From NCBI RefSeq assembly GCF_000304475.1, contig NC_018949.1:1-64000 (forward strand): 64,000 nucleotides of DNA, given 5' to 3'. The position numbers were made by a program, and so were the translations under genes. Position 1 is the stretch's first letter, and each line of letters starts with the position of its first letter. Positions 23,191 through 33,500 of the stretch are shown one piece after another. Below the pieces are notes generated by a model. It was not told where the DNA came from. It saw only the letters and a program-made list of their open reading frames with translations, and ran no database searches. Source of the DNA: Kazachstania africana CBS 2517. Its lineage: Eukaryota; Ascomycota; Saccharomycetes; Saccharomycetales; Saccharomycetaceae.

Positions 23191-24822
23191 ATGGTCGTAT
23201 TAGCTGCTTCAATTACTACCAGTAACGGTAAACCATTGCTATCAAGACAATTTAAAGATCTTTCCAGAGATCGTGTCCTCGAATTACTATCTAATTTCCA
23301 AAATTTGGTATCTTTAAAACATTCTTCAAATCATACTTTTGTTGAAGATGACCATGTCAGATACGTCTACAAACCATTCGATGACTTCTATATTATCCTA
23401 ATCACTAACCGCCAATCGAATATCGTCCAAGATCTATCAACTTTAAACCTTTTCTCTCAAACAATCAATGCATTTTTAAATAACCAATTTGATCAGTATG
23501 AAATTTATAATAAGGCCTTTGAAATCTTAAGTTCATTCGATGAAATCGTCTCAATGGGTGGATACAAGGAACATTTATCTTTAAATCAAGTCAACACTTA
23601 CATTGCTATGGAATCTCATGAAGAAAAGATACAAGAAATCATTGAACGTAATAAAGAAATTGAAGCCACGGAAGAAAGAAAACGTCGTGCAAAAGAAATT
23701 GCAAGAAAGGAACAGGAAAGAAAGAATGGTATGATTTACCCATCAGGTAACGATTTCACTGCAGGTGCAAATGCTTCCAATTTGAATAACGCTTATAACA
23801 GTTATTATAGTCATGCTTCTCCAGCTGCTCAACAATCGTACTTGAAGCAACAACAACAACAACAACATCATCATCAGCAACTACCGCAATCAATTCCAAA
23901 CTCAGGACCTCGTGCGGGAATGAAATTGTCAGGTTTAGGTAATAACAGTAATATTAATGCAAAAAGGCTAAATACATCTCGTGTTCAAACATCTTCTCCA
24001 AGTATAAACAACATATTGGAACAAGATGAAAAACCAATAGAAAATAATGGTATCTTAATCCAAATTAATGAAACTGTCAATTCCGAAATTAATCGTGATG
24101 GTACCGTTCAATCTTCAGAATTGAAAGGTTCTCTTGAATTAAGGATTAACGACCCAGAATTAGCTCATGCAACAATAAAATTAGCTGATTCGATGAACGT
24201 TAAAGATCGTACATTCCAGTTCAAGACGCATCCAAACATTGACAAAAACTCATTTTTAAATAATAAAATCATCTCATTAAGGGATAAATCAAAATCCTTC
24301 CCATCAAATGACCATAGTCTAGGTGTATTAAGATGGAGAAAAATTGGTTCTGCAGGTGATAAATCACTAATTCCATTGGAGGTCTCTACATGGGTCACGG
24401 AAAATAGTTCAAATAAATTCGATGTTACAGTCGAATTCGAACTTAACAATGATTTAGAAGAGAAATTAGATTCCATTGCTAATTTATATTTCACGATACC
24501 TGTTGCAAATGGCTCCATATCTATTAATGAAGATTCTAACGATTTCAGCGCCTCCATTGTTAACGTTGATGATGAATTTGGTACTACCATTAAAGTAGAA
24601 TCTTCCCTAGAAAGAGGACAGTCAGGTCTAATCAGTTTCAGTGTCAATGCAGACGGTGAAGATTCTCTTTTCCCAATTAATGTTTCCTATAAAAACTACA
24701 ATATTAAAGAGAATAAGAGTATCAGTGGCGTTGCCATCGAAGATATTGTCAATAATGAAGATTCGGCCTTCCCATATGATTCGGTGGCAAACTTAACTAC
24801 TGAAGAATACATTATCGTATAA
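23191..24822 (+). CDS. RET2: Coatomer delta subunit (delta-COP)
   Basis: Ret2 (YFR051C) is the delta subunit of the COPI coat that drives Golgi-to-ER retrieval. The 543 residues are close to the 546 of S. cerevisiae. The N-terminus MVVLAASITTSNGKPLLSRQ begins the longin-like sigma/delta domain (about 1-140), followed by a charged helix (about 145-178), a Gln/His-rich linker (about 216-232) and the C-terminal mu-homology domain (about 290-540) that binds WxW-type motifs. The start is the first ATG and matches the conserved N-terminus. It is divergent from RPN12, the same pairing as in S. cerevisiae. Confidence 0.97.
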   Translation: MVVLAASITTSNGKPLLSRQFKDLSRDRVLELLSNFQNLVSLKHSSNHTFVEDDHVRYVYKPFDDFYIILITNRQSNIVQDLSTLNLFSQTINAFLNNQFDQYEIYNKAFEILSSFDEIVSMGGYKEHLSLNQVNTYIAMESHEEKIQEIIERNKEIEATEERKRRAKEIARKEQERKNGMIYPSGNDFTAGANASNLNNAYNSYYSHASPAAQQSYLKQQQQQQHHHQQLPQSIPNSGPRAGMKLSGLGNNSNINAKRLNTSRVQTSSPSINNILEQDEKPIENNGILIQINETVNSEINRDGTVQSSELKGSLELRINDPELAHATIKLADSMNVKDRTFQFKTHPNIDKNSFLNNKIISLRDKSKSFPSNDHSLGVLRWRKIGSAGDKSLIPLEVSTWVTENSSNKFDVTVEFELNNDLEEKLDSIANLYFTIPVANGSISINEDSNDFSASIVNVDDEFGTTIKVESSLERGQSGLISFSVNADGEDSLFPINVSYKNYNIKENKSISGVAIEDIVNNEDSAFPYDSVANLTTEEYIIV

Positions 24823-24911
24823 GAATTCTACTAACTTTGTTTTTCTCGAATATATAAATATAGATAAACTAGGTGTCTTTCAAAAAGCCTTAAAGGTACG
24901 TATATAATTGA

Positions 24912-25280
24912 TCAATAAGCCCCTCCACTGTTAATTAAGTCAATTTCTGATTCTTCAATAGGTTTAAGATGAAATTTGAGAGGTAAATCATTTACTGATG
25001 CAACTTCATTATCTTTTAACGATCTATCGACAAATTTGTACCTTTCTGTGAGACTAGTTCCCACCTGAGAATTTCTGTAAGGAACAACCACGAAAGGTTT
25101 TACTTTGCTGAGATACTCACTAGCTGGTAGACACAGATCTGACCCAGGGAGCAGATTAGTGTCAGGAGTACATGGATGTGGCAAATTGGGCTGTACTTCT
25201 GCCGGAAACTTATGTGGACCACCAACAAATCTTATCGATGGCTTGTAAAATTCGGCCAATCTTACTAACGACTGTTTCAT
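24912..25280 (-). CDS. KGD4: Kgd4/Ymr31, 2-oxoglutarate dehydrogenase recruiting subunit
   Basis: Kgd4 (YFR049W, formerly Ymr31 and once listed as mitoribosomal) links the E3 enzyme to the 2-oxoglutarate dehydrogenase core in mitochondria. The 122 residues match the usual 123. Conserved pieces are IRFVGGPH near the N-terminus, HPC and LLPGS, KPFVVVPYR in the middle, ASVNDLPLKF, and the C-terminal LINSGGAY. The N-terminus is basic and hydrophobic with no acidic residue before Glu11, fitting mitochondrial import. It converges with RET2. Confidence 0.93.
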   Translation of the reverse strand: MKQSLVRLAEFYKPSIRFVGGPHKFPAEVQPNLPHPCTPDTNLLPGSDLCLPASEYLSKVKPFVVVPYRNSQVGTSLTERYKFVDRSLKDNEVASVNDLPLKFHLKPIEESEIDLINSGGAY

Positions 25281-25478
25281 GTTAAGCTATTTATTACAGT
25301 GTTGTGGCTATACCACAAATCAAATGTCTGCTACAGTTATATATCCACTTGTTTAACGCAGTAGTCCTGACATTGGAGCATCGGAGCTGATGGTAGTCGG
25401 ACCTTATAAACATCCCCATGTTCCTAAACCTCGATTATGTTTGGCCGTTAACCGGCAACTCGCTCCATGCATTATGCG

Positions 25479-25486
25479 AACCCTAA
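25479..25486 (+). promoter_or_regulatory. Tbf1-type motif AACCCTAA
   Basis: Exact match to ARCCCTAA, the binding sequence reported for Tbf1 in Saccharomyces. A second copy in opposite orientation is at 25675-25683. It lies about 200 bases upstream of KGD4. Confidence 0.4.
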
Positions 25487-25702
25487 CTTACACTAAGCTA
25501 TAGAATTAGACCTATTCAAGCAGCTAAGATTCCAATATCCCACCAGGGCTGGGGGTATAACAACAGGAATCATGCCATTAACAAATATATCCACATAGAT
25601 ACTCATAGTTTGCTTTAGAGCTGGTTTAATACATTAAAAGGCCCTATTATGATACGATATTTTGAATGGGGGTCGGGTTAGGGTCCATCCTCTCGTAGGC
25701 TT

Positions 25703-25709
25703 CGGGTAA
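25703..25709 (+). promoter_or_regulatory. Reb1-type site upstream of BRR6
   Basis: CGGGTAA 86 bases before the BRR6 start, beside the Tbf1-like motif at 25675-25683. Confidence 0.45.
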
Positions 25710-25788
25710 TTTTATATAGGTCATGAAAATAAATTTGGCTGAATGACAAGCTCATCACATCCATCGTAACACGATCACATGAGGAAGT

Positions 25789-26361
25789 ATGGATAATGGT
25801 TCCCGTTTGATCAGCAGATATGACGACAGATTATTAAAAGAGCAGGATAAAGGGCTTGAACAGCAGCCTGTGCTGAAATTATCGCATAAAAACGATTCAA
25901 TATGGTATAATCCCAAACTCATAGCCGAATACGTACAGCTTCTATTCAATACCATAATAACGTCTTTTCTACTTTATCTCGTGATCAGGTTCCTTATTAT
26001 GATTAATAATGATGTTCATTTTAGATTAGAAGAGCTAAAACAAGTCGAGCTAAGTAGGATTTCCAACTGTAAATCAGATTACTATAACAACGAATGCCAT
26101 ATGGGTGAAGAGATACCAGCTTTGACTAATCTTTGTAGTAAATGGTACCAGTGTATGAACATAGATATAGAAACTCACAGAGATCTGAGCGAGTCAGCAA
26201 AACTTTGGGCTCGTATTCTTGCCGAGGTAATCAATGCTTTTGTATCTGAAATTAGCATGAGATCTCTATTCTTCCTTCTATTCACGATTTGTTCGCTGGT
26301 CATAGTCACAAACGTTGCATTTGGTACTTACAGGGTATTTCATTATAATAATACAAGGTAG
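25789..26361 (+). CDS. BRR6: Brr6, nuclear envelope/pore biogenesis membrane protein
   Basis: Brr6 (YGL247W) works with Brl1 and Apq12 in membrane fluidity and nuclear pore assembly at the nuclear envelope. The 190 residues are near the 197 of S. cerevisiae Brr6 and far shorter than Brl1. Membrane segments are at about 48-72 and 160-178, and between them lies the lumenal domain with four conserved cysteines (94, 103, 116, 122) in the family pattern, including LCSKWYQCMN. RAI1 follows on the opposite strand, exactly as YGL247W-YGL246C. Confidence 0.95.
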   Translation: MDNGSRLISRYDDRLLKEQDKGLEQQPVLKLSHKNDSIWYNPKLIAEYVQLLFNTIITSFLLYLVIRFLIMINNDVHFRLEELKQVELSRISNCKSDYYNNECHMGEEIPALTNLCSKWYQCMNIDIETHRDLSESAKLWARILAEVINAFVSEISMRSLFFLLFTICSLVIVTNVAFGTYRVFHYNNTR

Positions 26362-26404
26362 TATGCAATTGTACGTAAATATATATAAATAAATGCATGC
26401 ATAA

Positions 26405-27547
26405 CTATTTAGTTTTTAATATCCTTCTCCATTCTTTGAACTCATTTGTTAATACGGCTTCACCATTCACAATATCATCATATTCTGGGTCCTTCGCTGG
26501 AATTTCGACTAGATCCAATTCACTTCCACTGAATAAAAGCTTAAAAGGCCTGATTTCGTTAGCATCCGTTTCGAGATGCGCTAAAGTATCGTAAAGCCAT
26601 CCAATTATTTCTCCATACCATTGGATAGCATCCATACATTGAGCCTTCACCCCCCTATTGGTGAACAATTTAGGAACATCTTCCGTTAGATATTCTTCTA
26701 TGGACGTAAGATTATAAGATCTATCTCTGAATCCATACGTTATCCGTGGTATGCCAATTAAGAAGCATTGCAGCCAAGTTTTGAATAGTTTCTTCTCAAA
26801 ATTCTCGATATCCTGGTAACTAGATAAAGACCTGGTACATTTTAATTCGAGATAATGTTTGAGATTATCTGCACCGTCTTCTTTGAAATCATATATACCA
26901 TCCACTTCACCGCCCATCAGAACTCTGTGCTTACCTATACCTGTTTTCACTACAGATACGTATTCATCGCCATTTGAAACACAGGCATCGGCTCTACTAT
27001 CAAGACTATCTCTCTCAGTAAATGCTATAGGTTCATTAAGTAGAGTGAGTGCCTCAAATTTGTAACCAGTATAGGAATTGACATCTATCGCATTGCTGAT
27101 ATCTTCCTTTTCATTGATTTCCTTAATAAATACTTGCTTATCAAAAAAGACAACTCTAAAATTGATTTTATTGAACTTGGGATTATGTTCATATGCAACC
27201 ATTATAAGTTTTCTCAGTATCCCTCTAAATGTAATAACATTGACGTTTAATTTGGAATCATGTTTCTTTTCAACATCAATCACACATTTAAGTACACCTT
27301 CCAATGAACACACATCTTTAATTTGACTCCTTGCATTGATGAAGTTGTTCCGTCCTTGAGCTAAGTTGTACGGTTTCTCTAGTTCAGCATCAGGAAAGTA
27401 GTAGTACCTTAAGTTGCAATCATTATCAGTCAATATTTCTCCGTATCTTTCAGAAGTCCTTGAATAAAAGGAAACTTCCCTCGGTTTAGCCGCCGCTTTT
27501 GTAGGTTCACTCCTGGTAGTAATAGGTAGGCGATGTATAATTGTCAT
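26405..27547 (-). CDS. RAI1: Rai1, decapping/pyrophosphohydrolase partner of Rat1
   Basis: Rai1 (YGL246C, DXO family) removes incomplete 5' caps and stabilises the nuclear 5'-3' exonuclease Rat1. The 380 residues are close to the usual 387. The active-site acidic and basic residues of the family are visible as GYKFE (Glu165), GGEVD (Glu214, Asp216) and LELKC (Glu234, Lys236); VSFYSRT, YYYFPDAEL and KLFKTWLQCFLIGIPRI are conserved blocks. It converges on BRR6 with only 43 bases between the two stop codons, and its start faces the 3' end of RMD8. Confidence 0.96.
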   Translation of the reverse strand: MTIIHRLPITTRSEPTKAAAKPREVSFYSRTSERYGEILTDNDCNLRYYYFPDAELEKPYNLAQGRNNFINARSQIKDVCSLEGVLKCVIDVEKKHDSKLNVNVITFRGILRKLIMVAYEHNPKFNKINFRVVFFDKQVFIKEINEKEDISNAIDVNSYTGYKFEALTLLNEPIAFTERDSLDSRADACVSNGDEYVSVVKTGIGKHRVLMGGEVDGIYDFKEDGADNLKHYLELKCTRSLSSYQDIENFEKKLFKTWLQCFLIGIPRITYGFRDRSYNLTSIEEYLTEDVPKLFTNRGVKAQCMDAIQWYGEIIGWLYDTLAHLETDANEIRPFKLLFSGSELDLVEIPAKDPEYDDIVNGEAVLTNEFKEWRRILKTK

Positions 27548-27688
27548 CGATGCACGTTAAGCTACGCCTGATGCCTCCCTTACTACGAATGGAGTATCTT
27601 CTTTGCTTCACACGTCATTAAAACTAGCCGGAATTTTTCACGTCATAATGATAATTAAATCGAAAGCATATGAGAAATGAATATATTG

Positions 27689-27707
27689 TATATATATATA
27701 TATATAT
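27689..27707. repeat. (TA)n dinucleotide tract
   Basis: An alternating TA run in the 166-base gap between the RMD8 stop and the RAI1 start, ending just short of the RMD8 stop codon. It could serve as an efficiency element for RMD8 3' end formation. Confidence 0.6.
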
Positions 27708-27713
27708 GTGCAT

Positions 27714-29537
27714 TCAAAGATTATGGATGATATTGTACCTAACAACAATTTCAGTAAATGAAAATAAAACTCCCACAATGATTACGACTAAAAACCATAG
27801 AGTCACTCTAGCAATATTTTTTTCTGCTACTGAATCAACACAAATATCGAAAAACTCTAAGAAGACTTTGCATCGGTCATTTACAACTTGTACTCTCTTA
27901 TCGATTTCAAGATACTCTCTCATTGCCACATATAAAGGATGCAAACTTGGTTCAATAGACCAGAAGAAGCCTGGTGTATCCAGGATATTTGAAGATAAAT
28001 TGACATCAACACGAAGCTTAAATAACTTCCCAGATTTCTTCAATAATTGCTCTCTCTTCATACCCAGTGTACCGAATAGAGCTAATCGCTTCGGTAATTT
28101 GATTACCGCTGTGAATAATGGTGAAATTCTGGATTCGAATCTTGATAATTTAGATGATTGAGCGATTGCATACGAAAGTGTTAACTTTATCATATGGTCG
28201 TGTGACCTCAACGTTATAATATCGTTGAATATCCTGGGCCTTTCATTATTATCCTTATTATATTCGAAATGGAATTCTTCTGTCTCAATATCTTGTTCAT
28301 CGAGCGGTTTTAATACCAACCTCTTGGTATCTTCAAAAAATGAGATATCTGCTAATACGTTTTTCTCTTGCATTTCTGTGAAATTCCAAAAGACAATAAC
28401 ACCGTAATGGAAAATGAAAATTTCTGCATGCTGATCCTCTTCTTCCAAATTAGCTTGTCTTGAACTGGTCAGACTGGAATTTTCAACGTTAGACGTATCC
28501 ATTGTTTGAGTTGCTGAATCTTCTGCAAAAAATTGCGGTTCACTGGGATCAAATACATCCTGGTTTACTGCATTTATTGAGAGCATATCGGTCGGACCAA
28601 GCTCTTCTGTGTTAACTTGATTGACGTTCAGTTTATCATGCGGATTGTTTCTAGTGTCCGGACCACTATTAACTTCATCTTCTACACCTGAAAAGAATTC
28701 ATAATGATGGTCTCTTTGTTCACTAGTGTCAATCAGTCGATCTATTAACGTTTTGCCTCCTACAATTCTCTTGGAAATATTCGATTTAACCCTAAAACCA
28801 TCTCTACCAGGCAGCAGAGGTAGAATATATGGTACATACAGGCAATCATCATATAAACGGGGTGAAACATCGTGGGTTTCTTCAAGAAAGTTTGATAGAA
28901 CTTTCAGATTGAAACCTTCAGCGATATTATATGCAGTTAACCTTGGTAAATTGTTGACAGTTTTCTTGAAATTATATTCTATGTTACCCAGGGATGGTCT
29001 TTTAGTGTGACTCTGTTCTTTAAGGAAATTGGCCTTTCGACCCTTTTGTAATTCTTCCTCAGGTATAAGAACCAATTTTTGTGAAATCTTGGAAGTCCTA
29101 GTGGGTAGGGGATTCATCATTTTTTTCTTTAATGAAGAAGCATGTAATCTTTCATTACCGATTGGAAACCTGTCCCACGATGAGTTGGAGCGTCTTTCTT
29201 CCCTACGACCTGATGGTACTTCGGAATTGTCAGCTAAGATATTATCCAAAGAAATGTCACTGAATTTGCCCGGTTGTCTTCTTATTCTGGTATTATTTAT
29301 AACCTTTGGGCGATACATCTTCGTACTATTACCGTCATTGAAAGCACCTTGTGGGGGTCTCCCGGTACGTGGGTCTACGCTAGAATTGGTTCCAAATGCA
29401 GCATGACCTGCAAATGGTGCACTCATCCTATTCTTAGAAGACCTGGAATCTGTCACTAAAATCGATGGAGATCTCTTGGGCATCGATGGCTGAGTGCTAG
29501 ACCCGTTCCGATTCTGCCTATTAGGGCTATAGCTCAT
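27714..29537 (-). CDS. RMD8: Rmd8, DUF155-family membrane protein
   Basis: Rmd8 (YFR048W) belongs to the Rmd1/Sif2 family (DUF155) and was linked in S. cerevisiae to cytosolic retention and sporulation; its biochemical role is not established. This copy has 607 residues (662 in S. cerevisiae). Residues 1-180 are a low-complexity, basic and Ser-rich region. The DUF155 part (about 370-575) has EIFIFHYGVIVFWNFTE, the family hallmark, and LFKLRVDVNLSSNILDTPGFFW. A C-terminal membrane segment (about 577-598) ends the protein. A YFR gene next to RAI1 (YGL) shows the interleaving of sister tracks. Confidence 0.93.
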   Translation of the reverse strand: MSYSPNRQNRNGSSTQPSMPKRSPSILVTDSRSSKNRMSAPFAGHAAFGTNSSVDPRTGRPPQGAFNDGNSTKMYRPKVINNTRIRRQPGKFSDISLDNILADNSEVPSGRREERRSNSSWDRFPIGNERLHASSLKKKMMNPLPTRTSKISQKLVLIPEEELQKGRKANFLKEQSHTKRPSLGNIEYNFKKTVNNLPRLTAYNIAEGFNLKVLSNFLEETHDVSPRLYDDCLYVPYILPLLPGRDGFRVKSNISKRIVGGKTLIDRLIDTSEQRDHHYEFFSGVEDEVNSGPDTRNNPHDKLNVNQVNTEELGPTDMLSINAVNQDVFDPSEPQFFAEDSATQTMDTSNVENSSLTSSRQANLEEEDQHAEIFIFHYGVIVFWNFTEMQEKNVLADISFFEDTKRLVLKPLDEQDIETEEFHFEYNKDNNERPRIFNDIITLRSHDHMIKLTLSYAIAQSSKLSRFESRISPLFTAVIKLPKRLALFGTLGMKREQLLKKSGKLFKLRVDVNLSSNILDTPGFFWSIEPSLHPLYVAMREYLEIDKRVQVVNDRCKVFLEFFDICVDSVAEKNIARVTLWFLVVIIVGVLFSFTEIVVRYNIIHNL

Positions 29538-29810
29538 TTTTCTTTGGTACTATCCTTATATTTGTGAAGCCTTAAGAGTGAGTTGATTTCAAAATTTCAA
29601 GTTCGGATTCTTATACTATTAATTGATTCAACGATTAATGACGTTTACAGAAGTACCATTATTTCAGCTTTCAAGATGTAGAAGCATCACATTTAGGCTA
29701 TTCTTACGGATCAAATCATGTCTCATTGGATTCTATATTTATAAAATGTATATAACTATAGGCATATATACGCGCGTGCTTGTTTCTATAGGGCAGCGAT
29801 GGAGGCTGTC

Positions 29811-30359
29811 TTAGTTTGCAGCACTGATTGGAACATCTTCCCTGTCGTCATCTTCATCTTCTATTAGTTCAGCTTCACTCTCATTAATGGCTTCGTTGGC
29901 ATGATCGGCTGCCAATTCCGCACCTTGTAGTAGATCGATCAAATCGTCCAACTCTTCGCTGTGAATCAAGTCAATTGGCCTTTGATTATTGTTATTTTTC
30001 AATCTTGGATCTGCACCAACCTGGATCAAATTACTGGCGATGAAGGTGCCATGTTCAGGTTCAGTCTGAGAATATTTCACAGCACAATGTAAAGGGGTTT
30101 CCCCATCGATATTATTCTTTGGATCGATCTCAATATCACCTTCCAAGTCGAGAATCTTATCCAAAACCTCCCAGGACCCGTATTTGCAACTTAGATGCAG
30201 TGCTGTGTTACCAAATGGATCCTTTGATGAATTTATCAAGTCGGCAATCTTTTTATGATCATTAGCTAAATCGCTGAACACAGTCTCCAACAAATCGACA
30301 TTATTTCTTCTAGAGGCATCTAACAGTTGCTCCCCAAACGAAGCTCCTTCAGTTTCCAT
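29811..30359 (-). CDS. YGL242C: Ankyrin-repeat protein YGL242C
   Basis: This 182-residue protein corresponds to YGL242C (181 residues), a non-essential ankyrin-repeat protein without a defined role. Ankyrin repeats are visible at about 46-75 (DPFGNTALHLSCKYGSWEVLDKIL), 82-112 (DGETPLHCAVKYSQ) and 113-140 (NLIQVGADPRLKNNNNQRPIDLI), followed by an acidic tail (about 160-178). It shares a 177-base divergent promoter containing a (TA)n tract with KAP114, as YGL242C-YGL241W do in S. cerevisiae. Confidence 0.93.
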   Translation of the reverse strand: METEGASFGEQLLDASRRNNVDLLETVFSDLANDHKKIADLINSSKDPFGNTALHLSCKYGSWEVLDKILDLEGDIEIDPKNNIDGETPLHCAVKYSQTEPEHGTFIASNLIQVGADPRLKNNNNQRPIDLIHSEELDDLIDLLQGAELAADHANEAINESEAELIEDEDDDREDVPISAAN

Positions 30360-30391
30360 TCTGGTCGGCAGTTTAATTGGTCTATGTCCAC

Positions 30392-30414
30392 TATATATAT
30401 ATATATATATATAT
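30392..30414. repeat. (TA)n tract in YGL242C/KAP114 promoter
   Basis: About eleven TA units in the middle of the 177-base divergent promoter. It can supply TATA function in both directions. Confidence 0.65.
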
Positions 30415-30536
30415 TATAAATTGCACTTTCAACTGGGGCAGCTAAGTTCTCTACCAAAGCGAATTTATCAATACGTAAAAAAATTTTCAATATTAGCAGC
30501 TTGCAAATAATAGTGAACACTGAACTAAACAGTCCA

Positions 30537-33500
30537 ATGTCTTCTGATATCAGTCAATTGATCTCTCAGGCGCAGTCTCCAGACAATTCGTTAAGGGAGC
30601 ATGCTGAGCAGCAGCTGCTACAATCGTGCGATTCTAACGCTTCTTTAATATTTCAAGCTTTGACGGATGTCGCAATAAATAATTCAAATAAGTTAGCTGC
30701 CAGGCAGTTCGCTCTATTATCGTTGAGAAAGCTTATTACTTTCTATTGGTCCCCTGGTTTTGAATCCTATAGGAATACCTCACAAATTGATCTGGATACT
30801 AAATCGTCATTGAGAAACTACCTCATCCAATTGGCATTGGATGACAACCAGGATTCTAAAATCAAGTCAAGTGCGTCATATTGTGTCACACAAATTTCAG
30901 CAGTAGATTTCCCAGACCAATGGCCTGAACTTTTATCCATTCTTTACGGCTGTATTACTCAACATTACTCGCTGAGTGCCATAAAATTATTAAACGAAAT
31001 CTATGACGACATTGTATCTGAAGAAATGTTTTTCGAGGGTAATATAGGATTAGAAACGTTAAGTATAGTCTATCAGTTGCTAGAAAGTGGGGATAATGTG
31101 TCAATTCAGGCACGGATTGCCCTGGTGGATCTTTTAAATGCCACGATTACCCAAATGACAAATGTGGATTCAAATTTGACAGAAAAGAGAAAGCAACTTC
31201 TTTCAGAAAGTATTCCTAGAGCACTAGGCCTATTGAGCAACATTTTAGAAATGTCTCATAGAGATATAAGTACAGATTCATTGACCTTCATCGGTAAAAT
31301 TTATGAAATTCTAGTATTGATTAAGAACGAATTGCCTAAAAAATTCTTTAGTGCACAAACCAGGGACGCTTATAAACGTATCACTCTCAATACTTTATCT
31401 TTGTTGCAAAACAAATATGCCTCTATGACAGAACCGGCAGAGACAGAGTTAGAATCATTTAGTGAATGCGCTATTCATACATTGGAATTCTTAACTAGTT
31501 TGTCATATAACACTAATTTTACGGAGGAAGAACGGACAATTATCTTAAATTCATTGTTGGTTTTATGCAGTCTGGACCCTGTGACGAAGGAAACATGGTT
31601 AGCTGATTTCAACCACTTTGTATCAAAGGAAACAGGGCTTCTACCGTCTTATACCATTAGAGATCAAAGTTTTGAATTCTTGACTTCCTTGATCGATCAA
31701 AATTTTCAATTGATTTTAAAGTCAATATTCCAATACTTTTTTACGTTAATATCCTCTTCTTCACCTAGCGTTGATCCTTCTCAACTTGAAACAACATTTT
31801 ATCTTTTACAATCCATCCTTTCGAATGATGACGATATAGAAAATGTTAATAATGAGGAAATAACCAGTGTTCTCAGGGTATTACCTTCATTACTTACCAA
31901 CGTACATGATTCTTTGATGGTATCCCGAATTATACTAGCCCTTCCCAAGATTTTAGAGAAATTCATGGATGATTTGCCAGATGTAAAAGCAATGGTGCAA
32001 ACATTTTTGGTGCAGTCAACTGAACTGGCATTGAGGTTATCTGGTGATTATATCATTAAATCTAGTGTTTTGATTTCGTTCACAAGTTATTGCTATTTTG
32101 CAGAATTGCCTAGTGTTTTAGGACCTGAATTATGTGCATCCATACAAAAAAGTATTTTAACCTTAATGAAGCAAGTTTCAAACGAATCCGAAGATGATAC
32201 TAATGGTTTATTGACAGAGGTATTGAACAATATCATCGAATGTAATTCAACCAATACTAGCCAAGAGATTTTACAAACAGAATTCAGTTTACTGTTCAGT
32301 ATATCAAGTAAAGATCCATCCAACGTTCAGATTGTTGTAGAATCTCAAGAATCATTGGAGAAACTTCTAACTAACGTCACAGAGAAGGTATATTTAGAAT
32401 ACATTCAAATATACTTACCTCCTTTTATTAACATTATTCATGCAAATTCTACCACCTCTTATAGATATTCACCGCTATTATCATTAGTGTTAGAGTTCAT
32501 TACAATTTTCATGAAGAAGAAGCCTAGCGATTCTAAAATTTTACCTGAAAGTATTATAGCTAATCTTTTCCAGCCACTTGTTGATATTTTGACGACATCA
32601 ACAGAAGATGAAACACTTCAATTGACTACGGATGCATTTACATATATCATTTACAATACTGATTCTGAGAAGGTCATGCCATATTTAGAAACTGTAGTCA
32701 ACATCCTTGATAGACTACTTTCTTTGGATGTGACGGATACCGCAGCTATGAACGTTGGCACTCTTATAGTCACAATTTTCACGAAATTTTCCGCCCAAAT
32801 TTCAAGCTTAATTCCTACTATTTTGAACGCTGCGGTCAATAGATTGATTGATTGTAAAAATATTTCTACACAACAAAATCTAGTTTCATTACTATGTTTC
32901 TTATTCTATTCCAATACACAGGAGACAGTAGACTTTCTCTTCAATCTTCCTCAGCAGAACATTGTCAGGGATGTACTAATAAAATGGTTTGAATCATTTG
33001 AGATTATCAGAGGTGAAAAAAAGATCAAGGAAAATATAATTGCATTGGGTAAATTGTATTGCTTGCATGATGAAAAGCTGTTCAGCATAAAAGTAAATGG
33101 CGACATTATTCCGTATGAGGGCGATTTGATCATTACTAGATCTAGAGCAAAATCTCTTCCTGACAAATATACCCAAATAACTATCTTCGAAAAGATTATT
33201 AAACTATTTATTGCTGAGTTGGGCTTTCAAAATAAGCAACCAGCTATTGAAAATTTGATGACAAATGAGACAACAGCTTTAGGAGACAGTAACGAAAACG
33301 ATGATGAATGGGAAGACGTGGATGACGTTCTAGATTACGATAAATTAAAAGAATATGTTAATGATGAAGACGAGTTGGATGGGGAGGATTCACGTGAATA
33401 TGGTGAAGGGGATGAAGAAGAAATTACCGGTTTAGGAGATGTCAGCCAAACGGTTACTGAATTAATTATTGGCTTTTTCAAAGATGTTACATCAAAAAAT

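Larger units (their letters stand above)
25281..25788. other. Divergent KGD4/BRR6 promoter region
   Basis: 508 bases with AACCCTAA at 25479-25486, GGGTTAGGG at 25675-25683 (both contain the Tbf1 core ACCCTAA on one strand) and a Reb1-type CGGGTAA at 25703-25709. No RNA gene with convincing C/D or H/ACA boxes was found, although Tbf1 sites often mark snoRNA promoters in yeasts. Confidence 0.5.

Noticed and set aside
24165..24647. 160-codon minus-strand frame within RET2
   Set aside because: Entirely antisense to the conserved mu-homology domain of RET2, with composition expected from the complementary strand.
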